Origin: Acridotheres tristis
Lineage: Eukaryota > Chordata > Aves > Passeriformes > Sturnidae
DNA: 64,000 nucleotides
Assembly: GCA_037013685.1 (NCBI GenBank)
Contig: CM072890.1
Span: forward strand, 496,001-560,000
Direction: 5' to 3'
This document shows positions 24,201 to 38,764 of the stretch, piece after piece. The notes beneath the pieces are model-generated. The model did not search any database, was not told the DNA's origin, and was given only the letters and a program-made list of their open reading frames with translations. The position numbers and the translations under genes are program-made. Position 1 is the first letter of the stretch; every line of letters starts with the position of its first letter.

Positions 24201-25800
24201 GTACATGTAGTCCCCAGTTGTGCAGCCTAATATTCAAACACAATGATTTGTACAGACTTTATTTTCTGGTCACTTTTACAAATAGAGTTGCCCATACAAA
24301 TAGTTTGCAGTCAGTTTCCCTCAGTGCAAAGTGTGAGCAGCAGGAGCAGAAGGTCGAGGGGAGCAGTTTTTCCCCTCTTCACAGCATTCAGTGTCATCAT
24401 TGCAGGTAAATTGTTTGTCTGGCTTTAAGGATTTTCTTTAATATTTTTTTCATGTTTTTCTTTTCTTTAGCTGCCTAAAATGGTTCATGTTACTCTTTCC
24501 AGTAGCTCAAACTGTAATAATTACTACAAAAAATTTGCAAGGAAAAAAAAGTGTAACCAAAAACACTGACTATTTTGAAGAACTTCAAATTAAAAGTAAC
24601 AATGGAATTCTGTATTTCTTCAAGAAAAGAAGTCTTCAAAGACTCTTACTCATTAACTTCTAATCTTTGATTACTCTTTCTGGGAGTTAATAGAAGAATT
24701 TAGAATGGCTGAGATTCAAGCTTGACTTTTCATTTGCATTTCCAACTGGAGCAAATCAAATGAAATAGAATGAAGCTGAGGAAGTTTCTCCTCACCCCAG
24801 TCACTGTGGGGTAGCCCTGGCAATGTCGTGTATTTCTGGACTTTGCCTCTTGACATTTTTCTTCTGGGGGTGAGGAAAGAGGAGAATTTGTCTTTAATTA
24901 ACAGTTAACAGAGCAGCAATGAGCCTCTAAAAGGTGCTTTTATCTTAAAGGAATAAATAATCAATAGAAGGTCATTTCTGAAGGATAAAATGGCAGTTTG
25001 GCTGGGCTGGGGTTTTTTTGGTGGCTTTGGGTTTCTTTGCATATAAGGAAATATGGTAACTGGTGCCTCTTATTATGCCTCTAATGTAACTAACTGACTC
25101 TGGAAGCTTGATTTATTATGGATTTGTAGCTGGTAAACAGGAAGTTAAAAATAATTTCCAAAACCTGATCTCTAGCAGATGAAGATCTTGCAGGAAAACA
25201 ATCAGGTATGTTCCAATGCACTGAGATTTGGGTCTTCTTCTGGGTCTTGCCTTATGAGTCTGTATAAAATACTTCACTTCTTCCAGGTTTTGAATATGTT
25301 GCCATTTCCCTCTCGTTGCCAGAGTGGTGCCTGTCTGGAAATGAATCATCCTGTATTTGTGTAAACATGAAGTGCTGGTGTGGAGGCCTGGCTGTTGACT
25401 GTGCCATGGTTTTGGCTGTGGAGGACTGCTGTGTACAGAGCCATACGTGGAGCTGTTTCTGCCCGGGTTTGGGGGGTTGAGATGAATTCTGAGTCTGTTT
25501 ATTGACCCTAATGTGTGTGTGTGTGTTTCCTTCCTTCATGGAAAGAGAATAGGACTTTTGAATTGGTCAAGACAAGAGAAACAATCAGACTTCCTTGTGG
25601 TGTGTTTTATCACTTGTGTGCTCACTGCTGACAGAAGTAATTCCCTTACTTGGGGTCATGTGTGCTGTCACCTTCACTAGCACTGTGACAGCAGCAGCAA
25701 AAGGTTCACCAATTATTAAATGGACTTTTATGGGTAAAGTACATACCTTTCTCTAGGAAGAAGAAGTGTCCTACCTGGCTTCTCTCAGGCAACAGCAGGA
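15300..25800. other. Intergenic, no recognised gene
   Basis: This is mixed AT-rich and moderately GC-rich sequence. Poly-T tracts lie near 16178 and 21722. Open frames at 16337-17022, 17713-18142, 18546-19088 and 21159-21647 overlap others on the same or opposite strand and show no known motif. A (GT)n run lies near 25511. Confidence 0.45.
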
Positions 25801-25804
25801 GTTT

Positions 25805-26187
25805 TAGAATTGCAGAATGGCCTTAAAGATCATCTCATTCCAACCTCTCTGCCATAGCAGGGACACCTTCCACTAGAGCAAGGTTGCTCAGAGCCCCATC
25901 CAGCCTGGCCTTGAAACACTTTGGATGGGCCATCTGTGCTTCTCTGGGCAGCCTGTACCAGTCTCATCACTCTCACAGTAAAGAATTTCTTAATATCTAA
26001 TTTAAACCTATTTTCTTTCGTTTTAGAACTGTTCCTCCCATGCCATCCCATGCCTTGATGAAAAGTCTGTTTTCAGGTTTTGTAAGCCCCCTTTAGGTAC
26101 TGGAAGATGCTATAAAGTCTCCTCAGAGCCTTCTCTTCTCCAGGTTGAACAGCCTCAACTCTCTCAGCCTGTCAAATTTCTCTGGTG
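25805..26187 (-). mobile_element. CR1 LINE 3' fragment
   Basis: The blocks ccttaaagatcatctc, gggacaccttccactagagc, ctcacagtaaagaatttctt and ccttctcttctccaggttga follow in CR1 antisense order. The CATG-rich stretch near 26040 looks like a local duplication. Confidence 0.9.
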
Positions 26188-29100
26188 TTTGAGAAATGCT
26201 GAGGAGAACTTGTTTTTCTGCCTTTCTTCCCCTCCTTACAAAATGGAAGGACTTGCACTCCTGTTACTTCATGGGAGCTATATTAACTCAGCACAGGCTT
26301 TTCTATATGAACAGGGTTACAGAGCTGTGTTTCCAAATTGATAATACCAGAGGAAGGTGTAACAGCATAAGGGAAATACGAAATTGAATGTCTTAATGAA
26401 AGGTGCAAACTGCAGATGTGAGCAAACTGCAAAGCTGTTCAAACTGCGAGGGAAATGAGGGAAGCTGATTTCACTGAGAGCTGAAGAGGGTAAATAAGCA
26501 CCTTGAGTAGAAAGGATGCTGGCAAACACTGGGGCTGGGGTTTGGCTGCTGGGAGCCATGTGATGCTCCAAAGCTAGGGTTTTTTAGGGGGCACAGTGTA
26601 GAGTTGAATGGACTTATAGATATGAGCACTTCAGTCATGTGCCTCAAAAGAACATCTCTTCAACCTGTTATAAATAAAAGAGAGAAAGTGGAAGAACTTT
26701 GTTCAAGTATCTGGAAACAGGCAATCAGACTTGTCTTGCCAAATAGATGGTGTAGTGAGTTCTGTCTCTGAATCTGCATATATGCCACTTTGAAATGGCA
26801 GAACAGGGTTTGTAAGAACAAGATTTTGGTTAGTAAGGCTTAAGGTTGAAGGCAGCTCCTTGTCCTCAGAGACTGCTTTCCTTTTAAAAACCGAGGCCTT
26901 GGCTTCCCCTGCCATAACCCTGTGGCCATTGGCAGCACCTCAGCCTGATCTATGAACTTAAAACACATTTGATCTCTATGCTGGTGCTTGCTGCCAGCTC
27001 CTGCCACTCCACCTGAATAACTAGAACGTGCTCATAAATCAGAGAGAGCATTCCTGGCTGACACCATCCCAAATGCCCTACTGAGCTGAAGCCTGTGTTA
27101 GCCATCAATGCCTCTTACATAAACATGTCATACTTTAAAGCAGGGTCTTGCCAAAAGCACAAACAATATGCTGCTATGGAGGGGCCACACAAAGTCAAGA
27201 GCTGTTAAGTGGGGGGAAGAGGAGGAGAAGAATCTCTTGATGATAAATATATCTACCAGACACATATGGAAAGAAAATAGTTAAGTCTAGCTTGCATTTG
27301 TTTCAAAATGAAATAGTCAGATGTGGAAATGGCTGTCATATTCCCTGGGGAACTTGGAAGCTAGGAGCTACAGGAAAATAACATTTGTTATATTCACTTC
27401 AGCCTGGTCTTCATCCCATACATGAGATACTCAGTAGTCTGCATATCTGATTGGGTAGCAAAAAATCCTCAGTTGCATTCAGTTTGCTGTAGAAAGCTGA
27501 GTAAGAACAATGGCTCAGGCTTGTGTGTGCCTTCAAAACCACTTCCTAAGCCTTGCTGAAAGTCACCCACCAACACTGAGGCTGGAAGTTCCTGTCCCCT
27601 TAATCCTCCCTCAAGCTGATGCCAATTTTGGGCATGGTAAGAGAAATATTAGGGAGCATCCCAGGCACACCTTTGTTGTAGGACACAGCTGGGTGATGTG
27701 TTTGTGTCGGTGCAGCCTTTGATGTGAGCTGCTGAGGAAAGTGCTCTCCAGCACAGCAGCTGGAACACACACAGCCAGAAGGGACAGCAGGCTGTGAGGA
27801 GTGTCCCTGGCCACCCCTGTCAGATGGGCCACAAATCTCGGGGCTGACAGGTGCCCGTGCTGGATCCTGCAGCAGGTAGGAAACCTGCACGGTGGGTGGC
27901 CACACGGGACACATGACTCAAATTCTCTGCTCGGGGACAGCCTGTTGCACAGCTTGGTGCAGAATCAGGGACTTTTGCTTTTCCTTAAATTGGGCTGAGT
28001 GTTGTTTATGTTCTGACTTTAGGTTGGTGTGGGAAATAGAAAAGGTAGAAAACTCTCAGCGAGCTGTGTGAAAGCAAATCTCAGAACGAAGGAATGCAAG
28101 AATGCTACAGATGCAAAGGCAAGAAATAATAAGGCTATGAGCTGTGTAGAGACAGGCCTTTGGAAAATGTTAAGCAAGATAGTAGAAATATGTAAGTTTG
28201 ATAATGAATGTTTATCCATTGTTTTTAAGTTATTACAAGCAAGCATTGTTCAGAGCAAGATGTATGTGCAGCTTTAATAATTGGCTTAAGAAAACGCTTG
28301 TCAGCTTTTAACATAATGGTATTGGCTAAAAAGTTGTTACAAGATCTTATAACAAAGAGAATTTTGGCTGCTGTTGTCATGGCAAGAGCTTTCACCCTCT
28401 CCTGGGTGTCACTCTGTAAAATGAGGCTGATGACACTGCTGTACCAGCAGCCCCATCCCGTGATTGCTGGATATAGAATGTATATCATAATATAATAATA
28501 ACAACAAGGAAACTCCAACAGGTTGGGTTCAATTCCACACTCTTCAATAGTCGTGATAACCTTAAGGTTAATTTGTAGCATTAAGGCAAGAGGTTTTTGT
28601 GGAACACAAAAGTGAGGCTGCAGTTTTCCCAGTTGCTCCTGCTGAAAGGGTTGGGCCTCGGGCACCACTGAAGGTTTCCCAAGGGGGGACACCCAGCGAG
28701 GGTGAATATTCACATCCTGGGAGGGCCTCAGGGTCTTTGGGCATGGACTAGTCTTATGGAGTATCTAAGCTATCCCTGTGGGTGATTTCTGACTGATGAG
28801 GAGGATTGATGAGTGTTGCTGTGCTGTGGGAGCCTGAACCCTAATTAGCATTTGTGATGGTGATGACCTCCCAAAAATGCAGGTGGGAGACACGGCACAA
28901 TTTTTTTCCACTGCCTGGTTTCTACTGCCTTACCCTCTACCCATATACATTAATACCCCTCACCACCTCTCCTGTACATGATTTAAGGGCTTTAGGGATG
29001 GATACAAAGCCACCAGCCTGCAGGAAATGGCTGTTTCCACCCTAACACCTTGCTGGTGTCACCTGGCAGCAGCTGTCCCCTGCTGTGGGCACTGCAGTGC

Positions 29101-30070
29101 CTTGGGCCAGGGCTGTGCTTTCACATCCCAGCCTTCAGAGGGGCAGGCAAGCTTTGGGTCAGGGGCTATAGCTTTTACATGACTTTTCTCTTAGAAGCAG
29201 AAGGCAAAGGCTGAGGCAGCAGCTCTGGCCCCGGGGAGCTCGTGGCTGCTGTGCAGCTGTTTGGGAGCTGGGGAGGCTCCAGGTGCCACAGGGGCTCAGG
29301 CAGCCCCTGGCCATTGGCAGCCCTGCCTGAAGGGCTGTGTAGGTGCTGGGGGGGTTTTTCTTTTTCCAAGGAGTCACTTGATAGGGTATAATCCTGTAAG
29401 ATACTCAGCAAAGAAGCTGATACAGGAAAGTATTTCTACAGATGCTTAATTTTCAGTGAATAAGTGGTCCTTTTATGTGGGTGGGAGCACTCACGTGCTT
29501 AAAGTTAAGCACATGCTTAAGTGCTTTCTTGGACTGGGGCCAAGATGCTAATGTGATTGAGGTTCCCTTTCTCAAGTAACTGCAGCGTTCAGGGCTTCAC
29601 GTCCTGCAGGATTACTGACATACACCCATGACTGGTGAACACTGGACACTTTTGTTCTTAAACGTTTCATTTGCAGCAAAACCTTCATGCAGTGTTGCCG
29701 TGTTATGACTTTTCGACTTTGCATACAAAGAAGAGCTCTTTGCTAGGCCCGGGGCAGACTTGAAAATAAACCCTATTGCTGACCTCAAATTGGTTTTCTT
29801 AAGAGGATATTTTATTTTTCTGTTTGAGGACAATACACAGATTTTTTTTGCTCTGACCCCACTTGCCTTATCTTTAAACTGTTCCTACCACACTTCTGGA
29901 AGAAAATCAGCCTTTGATGGGCACAGCTCGGATGTTGAATTCCAGCTGCTGGGAGTCCCCTGTGTGTGGTAACCAGCCCAAAGCACAGCCCAGGTGTGGA
30001 GGGATGTGACAGGGCTGTCACCTGTCTCGGGAGGGGCCCCAGGTGAGCCCCTCGGTGGCCCTGCTCACCA

Positions 30071-30130
30071 CTGGGTGACACTGGGTGACACTGGGTGACA
30101 CTGGGTGACACAGGGTGACACTGGGTGACA
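30071..30130. repeat. 10-bp tandem repeat, six copies
   Basis: The unit is ctgggtgaca. Copy 5 differs at one base (cagggtgaca). Confidence 0.95.
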
Positions 30131-31458
30131 CTCACTGTGCCTGGCAGACAGCAGGGTGCTGGGGCTCTGAGCACACAGCTGCTTCTCAAATTATCATGCA
30201 CAGGGTCAGGGGTCACTGCAGGAAAAGCAGATAAAATTATGCTGCCACCATGCCACAGCAAAAAAATGGTAAATTGTTTGTTTTCTAGTGGGTCTGTCAA
30301 GCTGTTCTACCGTAGCAGACATGTGAATTTCACAGCTCACTTTATTTAAAACTAAAAGGGTTTGTCTGCTAAATATTGTGTCAGAGATTTCTTTCTGTTA
30401 GCTGCTGCTCTTTGACTGCTGCTATAAAATAGAAGTTTTCAGACATTTTTGGTGTTTGCTGGGTGGTGAGGGCGTGGGGCCAGCAGGGTTTGTGTGCTCT
30501 GTGTGTGAGCAGAGCAGGCTCCCCTGGGATCCTGGGCCGTGGGGTGAGCTGTGGGCAAGGGCTGGGCACAGGGTGAGCTTCTGGGTCCCTGGCCTGGGCA
30601 ATGCTCTGCCCCTGCTCACGGCTGCTGCTTCTGCTCCTGTTCCACAAACGGGGCAGATTTCATCCTGAGTGCTGCATCCTCACTTTCCTCAGAGCTGGCT
30701 CCTTTCTGCTCTCCTTTCCACTTGAATTTGTAGTGAACAAGGAATGGTGCTTAAAGAAGCTTGTGGAACTAAGAGCGAGATCCAGGCTGGAAAAACCATA
30801 AGAGTTCAAATATGTAGGGTATGTGATGCTTTCTCCAGCTTTGACTTTTTTTGAGTTCCTTTTTATTGTGAATGGCTTGTTAATTTTTGTTAAATTCTTC
30901 GACCATAACTGTGACCAAAGAGAGGAATGCATTTGACAAGTGCAATAAAGCAACTGTTCCATGTTTATGGCAAGTGCTATACTTTTATGCTATTAATTCA
31001 AATTGCCTGGATTTTTATAAAACTGGGACAGTATAGGATTACCTACCTTGCTAGAACAGTTGAAATGGATCACACTACAAAGTAGACTACATCTCCCTAT
31101 CAAATTTTAGAGGAAATAATCTTGCAGTCACTGGGGAGGCACATGTCTCTAGAGCACAGCTTTTAGATGCATTTTTTGTATCCAGCAAATGTTGGGAGTC
31201 CTAAAGAGAAATAACAGGAAAATTCCACTGAGTAAAATAGAATAGTTCAGTGCAAAAGGAAAAAGAGTTGCACTGAGTGTGAGGTAATGACAGGAGGACA
31301 CAGGTCACTTCAGAAATGTGTCTTGCTGCACTGCTGAAACTAAGCAGAGAAGGTGACTGCAGTGCTCAGTCCTCTTCCAAGAGGAAAAGTGGTGGGAAGG
31401 GTGAGCAGACATCTGCTGAAAACCAGAGCTGTACAAATAATTGGTTATTTTTCTTCAG

Positions 31459-31565
31459 TCCGATGGCTGTACAGGCAAGGAAGAATTATTTGGGACCAGA
31501 AAAGTCTTTAGAGAATGAAGAAAGCATTAATGTGTTCCAAGAGCAATACACTGCTTCAATTCCAG
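31459..31565 (+). other. Possible coding exon with start codon (low confidence)
   Basis: A TTTTTCTTCAG acceptor-like sequence is followed four bases later by ATG. The open frame runs 34 codons (MAVQARKNYLGPEKSLENEE at the start, then SINVFQEQYTASIP) to a CCAG/GTATTT donor. The peptide is hydrophilic and Glu-rich, and its amino acid use looks like protein. I do not recognise the family. A good donor-like AG/GTAAGT also occurs at 32045 on the same strand. Confidence 0.25.
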
Positions 31566-34500
31566 GTATTTTTAATTTTTTTTTCCTAAGTGACAGCAAG
31601 AAACCTTGGGTCTTGTTTGTTTGTTCGTTTTTGTTTATTTGTCTGGGGATTTTTGGCTTTTTAATTAACAGTTTTTTGAGAAGTCATTGAGAATTGAGAA
31701 GTCATGTGCAGCTCCAAGAGGGAGGGAGTGTGGGGTCCCTAACTCTTTACCTGTGTCCAGCAGGGTCAGCAGTCATGTCACAAAGCTCTTGGTGCTCTCC
31801 TGTGAGCCTGGCAGAGCAGGAAGAGGATCTGAATTCAAGTTTCTGCATCCAAAAATAGTTCTGACCACGAATGAAGGATCTGAATTGGAAAACCTGATAA
31901 GGATGACCACAGTGACCAGCACATGGATTCCCGTGCATGTGTGAAGGAATAATGGAGTTGGGGCAAGATGGACCCCCCAGGTCAGCTGGGAAGGCTCTCC
32001 CAGTCAAACCTGGCCCAACATCACTTGAGTTTAGGATAAGTGCAGGTAAGTAATGAAATCCTCTTCAGTACACCCAGGCTTCCTTTGAAAGAATTTTGGT
32101 ACAGAGATCCCTGCTGGACCCCGTGCTCGTGACAAGCTCAGTCACTGCTGGGCAGTGAGAGCAACCCGAGAGCCAGAGCTGGACCCTCGGTGTCCTCCTG
32201 AATGACTCCGTGGGCAGGGACAGTCACTGTGGCAAGAACAGCTGGTTCTTGTCTCAGGGTCTCAGTGGAACCAAGGATTCACATTTTGGAGGTGGCTGCC
32301 ACAGAGGCTGACCCCTGGTTTTTGTCAGCTCCTCATCTTGGTGGGGTGGGCTCAGCTTGCAGTGCCCAGGGAGCAGCTGGGGTCTTTTTGAACTGCAATA
32401 TTTGTCTGAGCCTTAAGTGTCACCTGAGTTTGAGGTCAGTGAACCTCACCGTTCATCTTGGACAAATTCTTCCTATATTGTCAGGCTTCTGTTCTGGAAA
32501 TGAAGTTAGGATCCTTGCTGTCACCTCATGAGGGACAAATATCAGGCAACAAGAAAGGATTTACCACTAATCCTGCAAAATTAACTTCATAACAATGTTG
32601 ATCACTGAGCAAGGAAATACAGTGGGCAGACAGCATCAGGATATCCCCATTTGGTTTGAGCCAACCTTTTCCTGATTAACAAATGTAACATATTTCCTTT
32701 ATAATACCATTCTTGAACTCTTACATTTTATACCACTATCTTAATCACTTCAAAGCCACGGTGTTTGCTCAGGTCCTTGAAGTGACTTCTAACACTAGTA
32801 GCAGAATGATCCATTGATGCTGTGTGAGGATAATCCTGAAGTCTGTGGTATGTCATCAACCAAAGTGTGTGTAATTCCCTGTTCATTATATTGGTTTTTT
32901 TTTCATGTACATGAGAGGCAGGCTTGTATTTGAGGTTTTCACTTTAGACCTCTGTGTCTTCTGTTCTGAAAACAATGATATTTAACATTTCTATTCCCTA
33001 AGCAATTCTGAAGAAGCTTTTCCTCAAAGGTTTGGGTGGGTAGAAGTAGAAAAGTGAAGCTGTCTGCTTCTAGGGAGGCTTTTCTTCCGTGTGTTTCTCT
33101 CTTGGGGTGCAGTGTTCAATGCTCTGTGGAGCCCACTGTGTGTCACCCCACAGCTAATGCCAGCTGCAGTCCCGGGTGCTCCCTCCTAATCTCTGCCCCT
33201 CATGCATTATTTCCTCGTGCAGCACTAGCACACCCCAGGCTGATCCTCTGTGTCTCCAAGGCTTTGGGGAATAATCTGCAGGCCCTGGGGGGGTGGATGG
33301 GCTGTGCTGGAGGCGCCGTGCTGCCTGCAGGGACTGGGGCCAGCAAACAAAGCTGAGCCCAGGACAATAAGGCAGGGACGATGACAGACAGGGCAGGGCT
33401 GGCTCATGCCCTGTGCTCCTGGACCACAATATCAGCCCTGCAGACTGTGCTGTGTGCTTCTCTCGGCACTGCTGCCTTACTGCCTGCACCTGCCCGTCCG
33501 AGGGCAGGCAGGAATGAAAGGACATTTTACAGAGTTTCCAGGGTTTGTCAGTCACTTACTGCACACTGGGATTTCAGTGGGTGCTCCAGACTCCTTCTGT
33601 CGCTCAGCATTGCCAGATAACCCTGGGCTGAATGCTTTCCTTCTTAGTTTGCTTCCCTCTTTCTCTGGAACACAAAATCAATGAAAAACAGAAATGCAGT
33701 TTAGCTACAACCCCCCAAATGCAGTGTTGTCACGTCTGAGCCCATCTGACTGGCCGAGAGAGCAAACACTTCTCACTCCTGGCTGCCCCTTCCCTTGCTG
33801 GCCAGCAGCAGGCAATGGTGTCCTCACGTCCATGGCCAGGTGGGGCTCAGCCTAATGGATGGGCTTAGCTCTCAGTGTGTGCAATAAGCTCAACAAATGG
33901 AAAAGCAAAAGGAAGATACTCCTGTAAGACCAACTATGTTGTTGAGATATGTATATGTCTCTTCTTTCACTGAGCTGTGGTTAATCAAAAGATTCATGCT
34001 GGGTCATGTCTGAAGAAGAGACTCCCCCATTTAATGTCCAGCCTGGGTTGTTGTTTCAGCCTGAGCATGTGTGCTTTGCTTTTGGTGTATTGGAAGAATG
34101 TAATAATGTGAAAATTATGTGGGAAACACATGACGATGCACAAAATGATGAAAATCCACGGGTAGAAGGATCTCGTTAAGTGGACTTAGGAGACTCTCAA
34201 AAATACCATTTTAATGTGATGTGGTTCACATGATAACAAGATATTTTATTCCACCAGCAAAGTGGAGCATTATCTTAGAGGACTGGATTACTCATGGCAC
34301 AAACGTGGCTGTGCTGTGCAAACTTTGGATGTTCTGCCAAGGGCAGTTTGTGGGGGTTGAGATGAAGCTGTTTCCTAAACTGTGAAAGTGATCCCGGGTA
34401 CCCAGCCTGCTGGAATGCCTGCAGGTTTTCTGGATTCCTTCCCCTTTAGGGCCACTCGCAGGGAATCTGCTGGTGCTGCCTCCCTTTTCCTGCCGGGAAA

Positions 34501-36503
34501 AGCATTGCTTTGACCCGTTTTGTTTCCTGCAGAAGGAGCATTTACAGCAGAGCAGCCTTTCCTGTAGGGAAGCAAGGCACGGTGTTGGCCTCGGGCACTG
34601 GAACAGGTGAAGGTAACCCTCAGTGTTGGAATGTGACACCAGACCCACAACAGCAGTGGGAAGGAGTCGAGTTCCAGTCAGATCTACTCTCACAGCACCT
34701 CAGCTGAGAACACTTGTTGGGGAAGGTCTCATGTCATGCAGGTGAAGGAAACAAAAGGCAGGAAAAGAGATTTTGGCCTCGGGCTGAGGCTCTGCAGGGC
34801 TCTTGCTCCTCCTGCCCACCTAGAGGGGACGTGCCCTGGCAGGTCCCACACAGTTTGGCCATGCTGGGCTTGCTGGAAGGACCGTGCCTGTCCTCAGAGG
34901 GATGCCAGCAGAGCAGCAGCTGTGCTGCCCCTGTGCCAGGCTGTGCCCAGGGCTCCACAGCCTCTGCTGCCCTTTGCTGCTGGCTCTCAGCATCGCTGGG
35001 GAGGTTTGATGCTGGAGGTGTCAGGGTGGTCTCTAACTGCTTGAAGGTGTGCATTTGCACACTGTGTCTGTTTAAGAACCTGCTTTGTCATGGAAGGGTG
35101 TGGAAGACTAATGGAGTGAAGCTGGCAAGCAGCAAATGAAGTTGGAAATGTGTGCTCAGGGTGATCAAGCACAGATTATATTCCCAGGTCTTTGCTTAAG
35201 TGCCTTCAGATTTTACAATTCATTCATTTTTTTTGCCTGTGCTGTACAGGATGCTAATTCAGGAGTTAAAAATCTAAGGGTCATTTGACTTTGTGGGGAT
35301 TTCCAGGCTCCCATGATGGCACAGTCAGACTGGGATCCTGGGAACTCTGTCTTAGAGCAGGACTTGGGGTTGAAGGTTCTGTGGAAGTACAGAAAGTCGG
35401 ATTAAATTTCAATCAAACCCAGAAGGAAACAGTAGAGGGCTGAAAGAGATCTTCCCTCAGCTGAAGCAGTTATTCTCTTCATACCTGTAAAAAGGACCTT
35501 GCCCAAATTGCCTTAATTTGCTTTAAAGCACATCTGAGGCCTCAGGTAGATCTCAGCTCCAGTGTATTTACTGCCCAAACAGAAACAAGGCACTACAACC
35601 TCACCCTGACTTTACTGGAGTCAGCTGCCACTGCTCTGGAGCAGAAGCAAGAAAAAACAGAATTAATATGTGGATAAACAGCCTATTAATTTGATGACAA
35701 CTGTTGCTCTCCATTTCAGGGTGCAGAGAGCAGCCTGGGCAGTGAGCTAATGAGAACAGCAGAGCCCTGGGGGAGCTGGGGGGCAGAGAAGAAAACAGAA
35801 CAAACACTCCTTTTGTAGCTTGGAGCTGAGGGGATTCAGCCAAAGGTTAATTGCTTTCTACCCTAAAATGCTGTGAAGTGTTGCTGCGTGGTGTCATACA
35901 GCTGCTCCAGCCCAGCCCAAGGGTGTTGTTTCACTGGTGGGTGGCATGAGCCAAGATCCCTTTTTAACCTCACGGGGGTGTTGCAAGGTCTCTTGAGTTA
36001 AGGCTTCCAAAAACCTGGTAGAGCCTGGTTGGTATTGTTTAACTGCATCATGGCAGCAGTTAGCAAAAACACCGGATTGCTCTTCAGTAGGAATTTCTTT
36101 TTTAGGGCATGCAAGGTCATTGTTTCCTCTATTCTTTGTTAGACAATCAAATGGAAGGTGCTACAGGAATCAAAAGATAAGGACAGAAATGAGTAAACAT
36201 CACCTTACTGCCACCTTTGCCTCTGGTGTGAACTTTAATTTTAATGTTCAAATCTCTTATTCCTAAGACTTCTGTTTCCATGCACAATTCTGCTCATGCA
36301 ACTTCTGCACAGTGTAGAACTTAAAGCAATAAAATAACCTTCTATTAGAATGGGGCTGTTGTGACAGCTTGGAAGCCTCCTTCTGGTTGGTTGGACATCA
36401 AAAATGTCAAAAAACCAGAAAGTTATAAGTGAGGAAAATCATCCTGTGCTGTTGTGTTTTGTGACAGTGCCCAGGTTCCCTTGTCTGGAGATCATCGTGG
36501 TGG

Positions 36504-36566
36504 AAGAGAATTAGAGTGTTTAAGCTGGAAGGGACCTACAATGATCATCTAGTCCAATCCCAACTG
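36504..36566 (-). mobile_element. Short CR1 3'-end fragment
   Basis: aagctggaagggacctacaa followed by tgatcatctagtccaatccc matches the CR1 3' end in reverse complement. Confidence 0.75.
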
Positions 36567-36807
36567 ATATTTGTGAGATTAAATGGAACTAAATAGAAAT
36601 GTGATGTCTGATCTTCCTGTAGAGTGGGTAAATTTCTGATTTTAGTGTTTGTATGTGAAGTCTCAATATTGCAAATAATTCTAATATCACTTCTCTGACC
36701 TGTTTGTCTCAGTTTCTCTTGGCTGGTCACTCTGCCCATTTCATTGTGAACATTTTTACTTTACTTTTGCTGTCAAAACTTACTCTAGTTCATGACTCCA
36801 CAACTGA

Positions 36808-36860
36808 AGTTTAGCATATGTAGCATATATAGGGTTTAGTTTAGCATATATAGGGTTTAA
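36808..36860. repeat. Short tandem repeat, unit about 22 bp
   Basis: The unit tttagcatatatagggttta is present about twice, after a partial tttagcatatg copy. Confidence 0.8.
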
Positions 36861-38764
36861 ATTCATGGCCAGCAAGTCTGAGCAAGTGTGTGCTCACTGA
36901 ATGTCATTGCTGGAGTGTTTTAGTGTTTTACTGCCCGTTCAGGCGAGGAGGAGCTGTTTCCTCTGTGATTCTTATAGCAAATGACAGGATGGGCTGAGAA
37001 AGCCCTGAAGGTGTCATTGGTGTCTCTTCCCATCTCAGTCATGAGTGCATGGCTCAGCCTGCCCTGCTCTGTGCCCAGCCTGGTCCCACCCAGCCACCAA
37101 AAGGCCAAGTGTGGGGGCTCAGCACTCTCCAAATAACCCAACTTTCCCCAGACTTCATTCCCCCAGAGAGGAGAGGTGCAGGCAGTAAGGGAACTGGAGA
37201 CAGGAGGGCTCTGGGCTCTTGTTGTCCCCCATTTGGTCCCTCCCTGTCTCTTTCTGATAATGCAAGAACAGTTCTCCTGCTCCCAGGGAACAGTGTTAAG
37301 TCTCATGGTGCTCAGGCAGCTGCTGGTTGAATTGGGAGCACAGACAGCCCTTAGTGCAGTTTTACCACATGTGAATGTTTAAAGCATTTTTTCAAGGAGG
37401 TTTTGGGCTGTTCTGCTTTTGAAGTCCCCCATTCCAAAGAGGGTGATGTATGTACCTCTGCTTTTGTTGGAGCTGGGTATCACAAACAGGATGAGCCTTT
37501 CTTTCTGCATGTCAGTCCAATAGAAAACCGTGAGTTCATGTAGGAGAAGCTTGTCTGACTCGGCAGGATTGCCTAAAGTTTCAGAAACAACTGCAACCCA
37601 TCCTGCCAGGGGTAGAGCTGCATGGTGCCACTCCTGTTCTCTGTTCCTTACTCGTTCTCTGGCCTGATTGAAGGTGCTGATTTGTTATTTTCCAACATGA
37701 ATGGTCACTGAGCCCATGGGACCGGGGACAGGGCTTGTAATGCTGCTTGCATGACTCTATTAGCAACAATTTGTGTGAGGAATTTGGTAGAATAGTTATG
37801 AGCCATCTGCCTGCATCTGCAGTTACTCAGCAGCCTAAAAGTGCCCTTTGCAGTCAGCTTTACTGGAGCTGACCTTAGTAAGTTCTTGCTTTTCGTTCCT
37901 GGAACTGTTGCACAAAGTTAACGTCAAGAGCTGTCTTGGAGTCCTGGATCTTTGCAGGGAAGCAGATGGGAATTCTGAAAGGTTCTGCAGAGTCTGAGAC
38001 ATCTCCAACATAGCTTTAGGCTTTTGTGACTATTTCATGGGAAACAAATCTGTCCTTGTTTTCTTTTTTTTCCCACTTGATAATAGCATTAAACTCATTT
38101 TCTGCAAACCTGCTTTCAACGGTCTAGCTAATTTATACTGGAAGTAATTGGACACACCTAATGAAAAGCACAGTGGAATTTTGCTATGAACTGCAATGTT
38201 CTCTTCAAGTCACTGGTCTCTTCCATTTGATAATTGTCATAACAGTGGTTAAGTAACCTGACTTCTCCTCTTCCCTGCCAGTGATGAAAGCTTAAAATGG
38301 GTCTTCAAAACTGTCACTCTTCTCTAAAGTTTCCTTAACAAAATGGCATTTATTCCTGTCCTAATATCTTGCTACCTAACATTAGGCTGCTGTTCAGCCT
38401 TCAGGGAGCTCTGGCTGCAATAGTTACCCAGGCAAGGGCTGGAGATTCTTTAGGGTGCTGCTTACCTGGAGGAGTCCAAGGGTGATGCCTTTGGTGACCT
38501 CAGTCTCCTGTTGTGTAGAGACCAGGTTCATCTACTCTCAAATCCATTGTAAATTCATGTGACCTGCTTACTCCCTCATTCCATGGTGGGATTCTGGTCC
38601 AGACCCAGAGCTGGGGTGTTTCTGGGCAATTGCAGCTTTTCCTGGTGTGGCCCTGGCAGGGCAGGTGCTGTATGGACAGAGTGTTGAGTTCTTCCTTCAG
38701 CCCTTGTGTAGGATGCCTGGTCTCATCTCTTCATAGACAAACCAACCTTGTCTGTAGGTGCATG

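Larger units (their letters stand above)
26190..36500. other. Intergenic, no recognised gene
   Basis: Apart from the 10-bp tandem repeat at 30071 and the possible exon at 31459, I see no gene. Locally GC-rich spots (27700-27900, 29040-29350, 30450-30650, 33080-33500, 34780-35000) give overlapping chance frames. Confidence 0.45.
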
